DNA of 10,631 nucleotides from NCBI GenBank assembly GCA_035627675.1, contig DASPLH010000069.1:1-10631 (forward strand), written 5' to 3'. The DNA is from DASPLH01 sp035627675. Its GTDB lineage: Bacteria; Acidobacteriota; Terriglobia; Terriglobales; Acidobacteriaceae. Shown here piece by piece: positions 1-5,013 of the stretch. Numbering within the stretch: the stretch's first letter is position 1; each line of letters starts with the position of its first letter. A program made the position numbers and the translations under genes. Below the pieces are notes generated by a model that was given only the letters and a program-made list of their open reading frames with translations, did not search any database and had not been told where the DNA came from.

Positions 1-104
1 CAGCGTAGGCGGATGGCGATTACGGGGCGAGTGCTTTAGTCACGAACGCTGGTGATGAATGTCACAGAAGGATGGGTGGGAGGACTCCGTCCGGTTGCCG
101 TTGC

Positions 105-153
105 GGGATGGATCTCACATCGCTGTGCCTGCGGCTTCGCGGATGTGGGGCAC
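105..153. repeat. REP-like hairpin, ATGTGGG type, copy 1
   Basis: The outer arms are CTCACAT and ATGTGGG, enclosing a GC-rich core with a CTGCGGCTTCGCGG-like centre; the unit ends in GGGGCAC. It shares its order and most bases with the copies at 251-295 and 6964-7014. One arm base differs from those copies, which read CCCACAT. Confidence 0.75.
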
Positions 154-162
154 GCGCGCGGG

Positions 163-205
163 GAACTGCCCCACCCTCTCGCTTCGCGAGAAGGGTAGGG
201 CACCC
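163..205. repeat. REP-like hairpin, CTCGC-TTC-GCGAG type, copy 1
   Basis: This is a 43-nt unit with arms GCCCCACCCTCTCGC and GCGAGAAGGGTAGGGC around a TTC loop; the stem has one mismatch and one bulged base. By eye it is identical over all 43 bases to 6893-6935, about 6.7 kb away, and nearly identical to the tandem pair at 1898-1978. Confidence 0.85.
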
Positions 206-250
206 AGCTCTGCTCACCCTGCTTTGTTCCACCCGGATTTGCTTTGGCAT

Positions 251-295
251 GGATCCCACATTCGCTCCGCCTGCGGCTGCGCGGATGTGGGGCAC
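251..295. repeat. REP-like hairpin, ATGTGGG type, copy 2
   Basis: The arms CCCACAT and ATGTGGG are perfect complements around a GC-rich inner hairpin (CCGCCTGCGG), and the unit ends in GGGGCAC. It is very close to the copy at 6964-7014. A partial copy of the right arm (GCGCGGATGTGGGGCACC) follows at 321-338. Confidence 0.8.
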
Positions 296-467
296 GCGGC
301 ACGTGGGTCATCCGGCAATCGCGCGGATGTGGGGCACCTCTCGACGGCCATCTCTCGATTGCAGGACAACACGGGTTCTGCGGTGGCTTCTCTAACCAGT
401 AGTTCAAGCAATCGAGAACACGGGGCTGGGCGGCGCTTTGGCTGCCCTGCGACTTTCAGGGGGAGCG

Positions 468-1454
468 ATGGCAGCTGAGTCGGCTTGGAAGCTGGGGGGA
501 TTGTCCGTCGTAGAGCTGGGGAAACGAGTCTTCCGGGAGGTGACCGAAGACGAGGTGGCGAACCGTGCCGCGGGGCTCGCCTACTATTTTGTCCTGGCGC
601 TGTTCCCGGCGATGTTCTTCATCATTTCGATGACAGGCCTGCTGGCCAGCCGCGGACAGGAGATGCAGCAGGCGCTGTTCCAGTACATGCAGACCGCGGT
701 GCCCGGATCGGCCGCGCAACTGGTTTCGCAAACGCTGCACGAGGTCATGAACGCCTCCGGCGGCGGCAAGCTTTCCTTCGGTTTGCTGGCGGCGATCTGG
801 TCGGCGTCCGCCGGAGTCGTCGCCCTGATCGACGCGCTCAATGTGGCTTACAACGTGAAAGACAGCCGGTCGTTCCTGAAGAAGCGCGGGACGGCCATCG
901 CGCTCACCCTGGCGCTCGCCGTGCTTGTGCTCTCGGCGCTGACGCTGGTGCTGTTCGGTGGGCAGATTGCGGAGTGGGTTGGGCAGAGAATGAACATGGG
1001 CGCGGCATTCACGATCGCGTGGAAGATCGTGCAATGGCCGGTCGCCATCGGGTTCATGCTGGTGAGCTTCTCGCTGGTGTACTACTTCGCTCCCAACGTC
1101 GAGCAACGCAAGTGGTTCTGGGTCACGCCGGGTGCCGCGGCGGGGCTCACGTTGTGGGCGCTGGCGACGGTCGCGGTGAAGGTCTATCTGGGCTTCTCGG
1201 ATACCTACAGCAAGACCTACGGCTCGCTGGGCGGCGCCATCGTCCTGCTGCTTTGGCTCTACTTGACCGGTGCCGCGGTGATGATTGGAGCCGAGGTAAA
1301 CAGCGAGATCGAGAATGCGGCGGCCGAGCGACTGGGCGATACTGAGGCGAAGGCCAGGGGCGAGAAGGCACCGGGCGACATGTCGGACGCGGACGCGGAT
1401 GCGCAGGTTGAGAGGGGCGGCAGGCCCCCGCGCGAGAAGCGTCCGGCAGCGTAG
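468..1454 (+). CDS. YihY/virulence factor BrkB family inner-membrane protein
   Basis: 328 aa, in the usual length range of the YihY/BrkB family. The family was once annotated as RNase BN; its molecular role is not settled, although transport or envelope functions have been proposed. About six hydrophobic segments are visible (roughly residues 38-60, 103-127, 141-164, 182-207, 219-242 and 253-275). The family hallmark near the end of the hydrophobic part is the YGSLGGAIVLLLWLY segment at 251-265, followed by GAEVNSEIE (274-282). The N-terminus (about 1-35) is amphipathic and likely cytoplasmic. The C-terminal tail (about 285-328) is charged and of low complexity. I chose the ATG at 468 over a TTG at 438 because a strong Shine-Dalgarno run (AGGGGGAG, 458-465) lies just before it. 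The next gene starts 34 bp downstream but seems to have its own promoter. Confidence 0.9.
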   Translation: MAAESAWKLGGLSVVELGKRVFREVTEDEVANRAAGLAYYFVLALFPAMFFIISMTGLLASRGQEMQQALFQYMQTAVPGSAAQLVSQTLHEVMNASGGGKLSFGLLAAIWSASAGVVALIDALNVAYNVKDSRSFLKKRGTAIALTLALAVLVLSALTLVLFGGQIAEWVGQRMNMGAAFTIAWKIVQWPVAIGFMLVSFSLVYYFAPNVEQRKWFWVTPGAAAGLTLWALATVAVKVYLGFSDTYSKTYGSLGGAIVLLLWLYLTGAAVMIGAEVNSEIENAAAERLGDTEAKARGEKAPGDMSDADADAQVERGGRPPREKRPAA

Positions 1455-1476
1455 GCGCATTGCTTGCTGGTATCGG

Positions 1477-1482
1477 TAGAAT
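1477..1482 (+). promoter_or_regulatory. -10 box (TAGAAT) for a probably leaderless gene
   Basis: TAGAAT ends 6 nt before the ATG at 1489, so transcription would begin at or next to the start codon. No Shine-Dalgarno sequence precedes that ATG. No good -35 hexamer is seen at a 16-18 bp spacing. The nhaR-like gene at 9729 shows a similar layout. Confidence 0.45.
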
Positions 1483-1488
1483 GACCGT

Positions 1489-1764
1489 ATGGACGAACGG
1501 GAGTTTTACGACGAGAGACAAGAGACGAGGAAGCACAACCTGACCTGTCCGCATTGCCGGCAGAGCGAGGAGTACGACCTGGGTTGGGTAGTTCGCCGGA
1601 AAAAGAAGTCTCTGCCGCCGCGAGCCGACGAGCGCGACCGCGCACGGTTCGCCAAGGCACGCTCGTACATGGTCAGGCGCGAAGACCTGATCGGCTGCAA
1701 AAACCCGCGCTGCCGCAAACGGTTCGAGGTGTCGGGGATTCAGTCGGTGGCGTTCATCGATTAA
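1489..1764 (+). CDS. Small four-cysteine, probable zinc-ribbon protein of unknown function
   Basis: 91 aa, hydrophilic and very basic in the middle. I do not recognise a named family. Two cysteine pairs are visible: C20-x2-C23 (TCPHCRQ) and C70-x4-C75 (GCKNPRC). Together they would make a four-cysteine zinc ribbon with a long, Lys/Arg-rich insert (about residues 36-66) between the knuckles. It ends with a short hydrophobic stretch, VSGIQSVAFID. There is no signal peptide or membrane segment, so it is probably cytoplasmic. The ATG at 1489 lacks a ribosome-binding site but follows a TAGAAT box by 6 nt, which suggests a leaderless mRNA. A strong terminator 19 bp after the stop makes it a single-gene unit. 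Nucleic-acid binding would suit a basic zinc ribbon, but this is inference. Confidence 0.75.
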   Translation: MDEREFYDERQETRKHNLTCPHCRQSEEYDLGWVVRRKKKSLPPRADERDRARFAKARSYMVRREDLIGCKNPRCRKRFEVSGIQSVAFID

Positions 1765-1782
1765 CCGATTTCTTGTGTGGAG

Positions 1783-1811
1783 GCCCTGTCTTCGGATGGG
1801 GCTTTTCGTTT
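1783..1811 (+). terminator. Rho-independent terminator with UUCG tetraloop
   Basis: GCCCTGTC (1783-1790), loop TTCG (1791-1794) and GATGGGGC (1795-1802) form an 8-bp stem with two G-U pairs and a C(UUCG)G cap. It is followed by TTTTCGTTT. It ends the small zinc-ribbon transcript. Confidence 0.85.
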
Positions 1812-1818
1812 GTGGCGC

Positions 1819-1888
1819 AGGGGCTAAAGCCCTTTCGTTTGCAGGACGCTCTTGCGGCACGGCTGAAGCCGTGCCCTGATACAAAGCG
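1819..1888. repeat. Double-hairpin intergenic repeat (GCTAAAGC / GGCTGAAGCC type)
   Basis: GGGCT-AA-AGCCC (1821-1832) is followed by a 9-bp perfect stem, GGCACGGCT (1856-1864) and AGCCGTGCC (1867-1875), with a GA loop. The unit ends in CTGATACAAAGC. I recognise this unit as a common dispersed intergenic repeat in Acidobacteriota, from memory only. There is a single copy in this window. Confidence 0.7.
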
Positions 1889-1897
1889 CCGCTTCCC

Positions 1898-1931
1898 GTA
1901 CTGCCCCACCTCTCGCTGCGCGAGAAGGGTA
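1898..1931. repeat. REP-like hairpin, CTCGC-TGC-GCGAG type, tandem copy a
   Basis: A slightly shortened copy (the ACCC run is one base shorter). The loop is TGC instead of the TTC seen at 163-205 and 6893-6935. It sits 4 bp before an almost identical second copy, and both begin GTACTGCCCCACC. Confidence 0.8.
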
Positions 1932-1935
1932 CGCC

Positions 1936-1985
1936 GTACTGCCCCACCCTCTCGCTGCGCGAGAAGGGTAGGGCACCCATTTTTT
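1936..1985 (+). repeat. REP-like hairpin copy b with T-run, terminator-like
   Basis: A full-length copy (1936-1978) of the CTCGC-type hairpin with a TGC loop. A run of six T (1980-1985) follows the stem, so on the + strand the repeat has the form of an intrinsic terminator. It lies about 20 bp upstream of the inferred etf -10 box and could insulate that promoter from read-through. Confidence 0.65.
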
Positions 1986-2012
1986 CCTTATTTCAGAGCG
2001 CTCGTTTATACT
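1984..2012 (+). promoter_or_regulatory. Candidate promoter of the etf cluster
   Basis: The -10 box is TATACT (2007-2012). The hexamer 17 bp upstream is TTCCTT (1984-1989), a poor -35. The start would be near 2018-2019, giving a leader of about 100 nt before etfB that begins inside a hairpin. The -10 match is good; the rest is weak. Confidence 0.35.
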
Positions 2013-2049
2013 GCTGCGTTCCGCAGCGCCGGACATTGTGGGTGTCCGG
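2013..2049 (+). other. Two tandem hairpins in the etfB leader
   Basis: GCTGCG-TTC-CGCAGC (2013-2027) is a perfect 6-bp stem. CCGGACA-(7 nt)-TGTCCGG (2029-2049) is a perfect 7-bp stem one base later. Neither is followed by a T-run, so they are not classic terminators. They may stabilise or regulate the etf mRNA. Confidence 0.55.
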
Positions 2050-2119
2050 GTGCTGTCTTCTTTTCCTGATCCGTACTTACAACAGAATCGACCGGCGCAG
2101 GCCGGAGCCGAGGTGCTGG

Positions 2120-2893
2120 GTGAAGATCCTGGTTTGCATGAAGCAGGTTCCGCAGAAGGACGCTCCTTTGAAGCTGAACGAGAGCGGCACCTGGATTCGC
2201 GAGGATGTTTCATACGAGGTGAACGAGCCTGACGCGTACGCGCTGGAAGAGGCGCTGCGGCAGAAAGAGAAGAGCGGCGGCGGAGAGGTTGTGGTGATCA
2301 CCGCCGGGCCGGCGCGCGCGCAGACCGTGTTGCGCGAGGCGCTGGCCAAGGGCGCCGACCGCGCCATTCATCTCGAGGACGACCGCTTCGTCGGTCTCGA
2401 CGCGTTCAACATCGCGAAGGCCTTTGCGGCGGCGATCAAGGACGAGCAGTTCGACATGATCTTCACCGGGCTGCAGTCGGACGACTATGGCTACGCGCAA
2501 ACCGGCGTGCTGCTGGCGGAACTGCTGGGATGGCCGCACGCGACCATCATCATGCAGATCGAGAAGAACGACGGCGGCATCCGCGTGAAGCGGGAGCTGG
2601 AGGGCGGATACTTCCAGTTCGTGCAGATGCCGCTGCCGGCGGTGCTGACGATCCAGTCGGGCATCAACAAGCTGCGTTACGCGACGCTGATCGGAATCAA
2701 GCAGGCGAAGAACAAGCCGCTGCGCAAGGTGACGTGGGACGAAGTCAGCGGCGCGATGGGCGAGAACCTCCAGAAGATCGAGAAGCTCTATATCCCGCAG
2801 AAGACGAAGAAAACGGAGTACCTCGAGGGCGCTCCGGCGGAGATCGCAAAGAAGCTGGTGGAAAAACTGCGCAACGAAGTTCGCGTGATTTAG
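2120..2893 (+). CDS. etfB: Electron transfer flavoprotein, beta subunit
   Basis: 257 aa, normal for EtfB. With EtfA it forms the soluble FAD- and AMP-binding heterodimer that accepts electrons from acyl-CoA and other dehydrogenases and delivers them to ETF:quinone oxidoreductase. Visible family features are the N-terminal strand VKILVCMKQVPQ, the ALEEALR segment (41-47, region of the dehydrogenase recognition loop), FTGLQSDDYGYAQTG (115-129, nucleotide-binding side) and the EtfB signature VKRELEGGYFQF with PLPAVLTI. The GTG at 2120 is chosen because the protein then begins exactly where family members do, and GAGG (2110-2113) lies 6 nt upstream. The in-frame start at 2036 would add 28 unrelated residues. 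etfA follows only after two small membrane-protein genes, an unusual spacing for this pair. Confidence 0.95.
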   Translation: MKILVCMKQVPQKDAPLKLNESGTWIREDVSYEVNEPDAYALEEALRQKEKSGGGEVVVITAGPARAQTVLREALAKGADRAIHLEDDRFVGLDAFNIAKAFAAAIKDEQFDMIFTGLQSDDYGYAQTGVLLAELLGWPHATIIMQIEKNDGGIRVKRELEGGYFQFVQMPLPAVLTIQSGINKLRYATLIGIKQAKNKPLRKVTWDEVSGAMGENLQKIEKLYIPQKTKKTEYLEGAPAEIAKKLVEKLRNEVRVI

Positions 2894-2903
2894 GCAAGCG
2901 CCG

Positions 2904-2924
2904 GCGGGAAGCCCCGCTTTTCTT
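2904..2924 (+). terminator. Weak intrinsic terminator or attenuator after etfB
   Basis: GCGGG (2904-2908) and CCCGC (2913-2917) form a 5-bp stem with an AAGC loop, followed by TTTTCTTGTT. It starts 11 bp after the etfB stop. The stem is short, so partial termination that lowers downstream expression is more likely than a full stop. Confidence 0.45.
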
Positions 2925-2975
2925 GTTCCACGGCGCCGCATCTAATCGTGCGTGTCGAGAGAACAAGGATTGCGT

Positions 2976-3209
2976 ATGGCTACTTTGGATCGACGTACGG
3001 AAGACGCCAAGTTTGCCCGCATGAGGACCGGTTCGATCACGATGATGGCCGGGTGGATCTTCCTCGGGATGGCGATACTGTTTGGGGTGTTCGTGTTCCA
3101 GGAGTATCGCGACGGAACGCACCTGTGGCGCTATTTCATCTACGGCATGGGGCTGATCGGGCTTGTGCTGGTGCTGGCGGGCGCGCGCCAGAGGCGGATG
3201 AACAGCTGA
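2976..3209 (+). CDS. Small two-helix membrane protein in the etf cluster (paralogue 1)
   Basis: 77 aa, no named family recognised. A charged N-terminus (1-17) precedes two hydrophobic segments, about residues 19-41 (MMAGWIFLGMAILFGVFVF core) and 51-69 (YFIYGMGLIGLVLVL core). A basic end, GARQRRMNS, follows and probably faces the cytoplasm. The ATG at 2976 is chosen over the GTG at 2952 because AAGGA (2965-2969) sits 6 nt before it. The gene lies between etfB and etfA in the same orientation. Its architecture and several positions match the next gene product: TG-x6-GW-x-F at the first helix and GLVL-x3-G-x-R-x-RR at the end. The two are probably duplicates. A role in tethering or assisting the ETF/ETF-QO chain is only inferred from position. 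Confidence 0.8.
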   Translation: MATLDRRTEDAKFARMRTGSITMMAGWIFLGMAILFGVFVFQEYRDGTHLWRYFIYGMGLIGLVLVLAGARQRRMNS

Positions 3210-3236
3210 ACCCGCGGGACTCGAGACAAAGAAGCA

Positions 3237-3257
3237 GCAGCCGTTGCAATCGGCTGC
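3237..3257 (+). other. Hairpin between the two small membrane-protein genes
   Basis: GCAGCCG (3237-3243) and CGGCTGC (3251-3257) form a perfect 7-bp stem with a TTGCAAT loop. No T-run follows, so it is probably not a terminator. It lies 25 nt before the next ATG and just ahead of its ribosome-binding site, so it may act as an mRNA-stability or processing element. Confidence 0.5.
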
Positions 3258-3282
3258 CGTGTGCGTACACGTGGAGGCGAGT

Positions 3283-3531
3283 ATGACGGCCGACGTTCGC
3301 AAGCACGACCTGGCACAGGAACACGGCGATCCGGAGCAGCGTCGCGAGACGGGAACGACCCTGGTGCTGATCGGCTGGATGTTCTGGCTGTTTGCCGCAC
3401 TGGTGCTGTTCTTTGCCGTCGCGCAGAGTCGCACGGGCGGATCGACAATGATGAATGTGGCTACGCTGCTGGCGGCCACGGGCCTGGTGCTGTACTTCCT
3501 GGGGCTGCGGGTCCGCCGCCGCTCAAAGTAG
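3283..3531 (+). CDS. Small two-helix membrane protein in the etf cluster (paralogue 2)
   Basis: 82 aa, no named family recognised. A long hydrophilic, charged N-terminus (1-23) is followed by two hydrophobic segments, about residues 25-47 (LVLIGWMFWLFAALVLFF core) and 57-74 (VATLLAATGLVLYFLG core). The protein ends in a basic LRVRRRSK. The ATG at 3283 has a perfect GGAGG (3273-3277) 5 nt upstream. It aligns with the preceding protein at TG-x6-GW-x-F and at GLVL-x3-G-x-R-x-RR, so the two look like a tandem duplication. Only 15 bp separate it from etfA, which points to co-transcription and shared expression with the ETF subunits. Confidence 0.82.
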   Translation: MTADVRKHDLAQEHGDPEQRRETGTTLVLIGWMFWLFAALVLFFAVAQSRTGGSTMMNVATLLAATGLVLYFLGLRVRRRSK

Positions 3532-3546
3532 GGTTTGAGGACTGAA

Positions 3547-4536
3547 ATGGCAGATACGATCCTGGTCGTAGTGGAACAGAGGCAAGGCAAGTTCAACCGC
3601 GTCTCGTGGGAGACGATCACGGGCGCGCAGGCGATTGCGGCCGATACGGGCTGGACGCTGGAGGCCGCGGTACTCGGCGGCGGCGTGGGCGACATCGCGA
3701 AGGAAGTTGCGGGCAAGAAAGTCGCGAAGGTGTACGACGTCGAAGGCGAAAGCCTGAAGACCTACACGCCCGACGGTTTCGTGGCGGCGCTGAAGCAGCT
3801 GATCCAGCAGAAGCAGCCGAAGCTGGTGCTGATGCCGCATACGTACCAGGTGCGCGATTTCTGCCCGAAGCTGGCGGCGGCGCTGAACACGACGATGATC
3901 AGCGACTGCATCGGGTACAAGTTCGAGGGCGGGCGGCTGCTGTTCACGCGGCAGATGTTCCAGGGGAAGTTCGCGGCCGACGTGAGCTTCAGCGGGCCGG
4001 GACCGTGGTTCGCGACATTCCAGAACGGCGCCTTCCGCGGCGACCAGGTGCAGGATGGCGGAGCGGGAGCCGTGGAGACCGTCGCGGTCGATGTCGCGCC
4101 GGACGCGGTGCGCAACCGTCCGGATGAGCCGTTCAAGGAAGCCAAGCAGGCGGTGGACCTGTCACAGGCCGAAGTGATCATCAGCGTGGGCCGCGGAATC
4201 AAGGAGCAGAAGAACATCGAGATGGCCAGGCAGTTGGCCGAGGCGTTGGGCGGCGAGATTGCCGCTTCGCGTCCGATCTGCGACTCGGGCTGGCTGCCGA
4301 TGGAGCGGCAGGTGGGTTCGTCGGGACAGACGGTGGCTCCGAAGCTCTACCTCGCGCTGGGTATCAGTGGCGCGATCCAGCACATTGTCGGGATGAAGGG
4401 TTCGCGCTCGATCATCGCAATCAATAAGGACAATGAGGCGCCGATCTTCGAGATCAGCGATATCGCGGTCGTGGGAAACCTGTTCGACATAGTTCCGCCG
4501 CTGATTGAAGAAGTGAAGAAGGCAAAATCATCGTAG
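3547..4536 (+). CDS. etfA: Electron transfer flavoprotein, alpha subunit
   Basis: 329 aa, normal for EtfA, the FAD-binding subunit of the ETF heterodimer. The N-terminal domain (about 1-200) shares the EtfB-like fold. The C-terminal FAD domain (about 208-329) carries SVGRGIKEQKN (213-223), SRPICDSGWLP (241-251) with the conserved Arg, and the EtfA signature LYLALGISGAIQH (267-279) ending in AIN at 291-293. GNLFDIVPPLIEE near the end is also typical. The ATG at 3547 follows GAGG (3537-3540) by 6 nt; a TTG four codons earlier is less likely. The stop codon TAG (4534-4536) overlaps the first two bases of the AGTTTC-type inverted repeat that brackets the next gene. Confidence 0.96.
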   Translation: MADTILVVVEQRQGKFNRVSWETITGAQAIAADTGWTLEAAVLGGGVGDIAKEVAGKKVAKVYDVEGESLKTYTPDGFVAALKQLIQQKQPKLVLMPHTYQVRDFCPKLAAALNTTMISDCIGYKFEGGRLLFTRQMFQGKFAADVSFSGPGPWFATFQNGAFRGDQVQDGGAGAVETVAVDVAPDAVRNRPDEPFKEAKQAVDLSQAEVIISVGRGIKEQKNIEMARQLAEALGGEIAASRPICDSGWLPMERQVGSSGQTVAPKLYLALGISGAIQHIVGMKGSRSIIAINKDNEAPIFEISDIAVVGNLFDIVPPLIEEVKKAKSS

Positions 4537-4565
4537 TTTCGAGTTTCAGGTTTCGAGTTTCGAGC
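4535..4565 (+). repeat. Left inverted-repeat arm, AGTTTCN heptads
   Basis: Four tandem 7-mers read AGTTTCG, AGTTTCA, GGTTTCG and AGTTTCG, followed by AGC. It matches the reverse complement of 4975-5005 at 27 of 31 positions. Two of the four differences would be G-U pairs in RNA, so up to 29 of 31 could pair. Confidence 0.85.
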
Positions 4566-4599
4566 TGAAACCACTTAGCGCAGAAGCGCCGGAGGCCCC

Positions 4600-5013
4600 G
4601 TGTCGCACTCGTTCAGGCAGCTTGTGGCTTGGCAGAAGGCCAAGTTGCTGGCAGTCGAGGTATATCGCGCTACTGAGTCGTTCCCACGAACAGAGATCTA
4701 CGGGCTCACTACGCAGATGAGGCGCGCAGCGGTCTCGATTCCGTCGAATATCGCCGAGGGCCAAGGACGCCTGACTCCTGGAGAGTTCAGGCATTTCCTC
4801 GGCCAGGCGCGAGGATCACTACTGGAACTACAGACCCAGATCGAGATCGCCTGTGATCTGGGATATCTCACTGCGGAGTGCGCCGCGAGACTTGACGAGC
4901 AAGCTGCTGAAGTCGTGCGAATCACCAATGGCCTCTGTGAGAGTCTGATACGCAATACGCCCCCAACCCGCCCTGCTCGAAACTTGAAACTGGAAACTAG
5001 AAACTCCCAATGA
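4600..5013 (+). CDS. Four-helix-bundle protein (23S rRNA IVP / Avd-like family)
   Basis: 137 aa. It resembles the small four-helix-bundle family first seen as proteins encoded in 23S rRNA intervening sequences and related to the Avd accessory protein of diversity-generating retroelements. The biochemical role of stand-alone members is unknown. Recognisable features are FRQLVAWQKA near the N-terminus, YGLTTQMRRAAVSIPSNIAEG in the middle (about 39-59) and the FLGQARGSLLELQTQIEIA helix (about 69-87). The GTG at 4600 follows GGAGG (4591-4595) by 4 nt. The last residues (RNLKLETRN) are encoded by the right inverted-repeat arm, which looks like an added tail. The stop overlaps the ETF-QO start as ATGA, suggesting translational coupling. 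Its codons look less GC-biased than those of the neighbouring etf genes, in keeping with later insertion. Confidence 0.88.
   Translation: MSHSFRQLVAWQKAKLLAVEVYRATESFPRTEIYGLTTQMRRAAVSIPSNIAEGQGRLTPGEFRHFLGQARGSLLELQTQIEIACDLGYLTAECAARLDEQAAEVVRITNGLCESLIRNTPPTRPARNLKLETRNSQ
4975..5005 (-). repeat. Right inverted-repeat arm, AGTTTCN heptads
   Basis: Read on the - strand the heptads are AGTTTCT, AGTTTCC, AGTTTCA and AGTTTCG, followed by AGC, in the same register as the left arm. It overlaps the 3' end of the four-helix-bundle gene and ends 4 bp before the ETF-QO ATG. Confidence 0.85.

Larger units (their letters stand above)
1..467. other. Gene-free upstream region filled with hairpin repeats
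   Basis: I find no convincing gene here. Open frames on both strands run through palindromic repeats and have repeat-derived, low-quality translations. The region holds two copies of the ATGTGGG-type hairpin (105-153 and 251-295), one copy of the CTCGC-TTC-GCGAG hairpin (163-205) and a fragment at 321-338. The first ~55 bases have short open tails in two frames that could be the 3' end of an upstream gene, but nothing identifies it. No clear promoter for the following membrane-protein gene was seen. Confidence 0.6.
1765..2119. other. 355-bp intergenic region with repeats and the etf promoter
   Basis: No gene is seen here. In order it holds a terminator (1783-1811), a two-hairpin repeat (1819-1888), two tandem CTCGC-type hairpins (1898-1978), a T-run, a -10-like TATACT and two tandem hairpins (2013-2049) upstream of etfB. 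An open frame in phase with etfB extends back to 2036 but crosses these hairpins and encodes an atypical N-terminus, so I treat it as non-coding. Confidence 0.7.
4535..5005 (+). mobile_element. Putative IVP-type cassette: four-helix-bundle gene within inverted repeats
   Basis: A 471-bp unit with a 31-nt arm at each end (4535-4565 and 4975-5005) and a single gene inside. The arms are imperfect inverted copies, 27 of 31 positions by eye. The unit starts within the etfA stop codon and ends 4 bp before the ETF-QO start codon, so it fills the intergenic gap almost exactly. No transposase is encoded and no clear target-site duplication is seen. The four-helix-bundle family is known from intervening sequences in 23S rRNA genes, whose ends also pair. 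Calling it mobile is inference; an RNA-level element is equally possible. Confidence 0.5.

Noticed and set aside
1..55. Short open tails at the left edge that might be the end of an upstream gene
   Set aside because: Two frames are open for only 12-17 codons and nothing in them is recognisable.
59..478. A 139-codon open frame on the + strand, and overlapping frames on the - strand
   Set aside because: They run through palindromic repeats, have repeat-derived composition and one overlaps the start of the membrane-protein gene.
2036..2119. Extended N-terminus of EtfB
   Set aside because: The extra residues do not resemble the family and cover two hairpins; the GTG at 2120 has a ribosome-binding site and gives the normal start.
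4600..5013. Diversity-generating retroelement (Avd-like protein with template and variable repeats)
   Set aside because: No reverse transcriptase, template repeat or variable target gene is present; only the accessory-type fold is shared.
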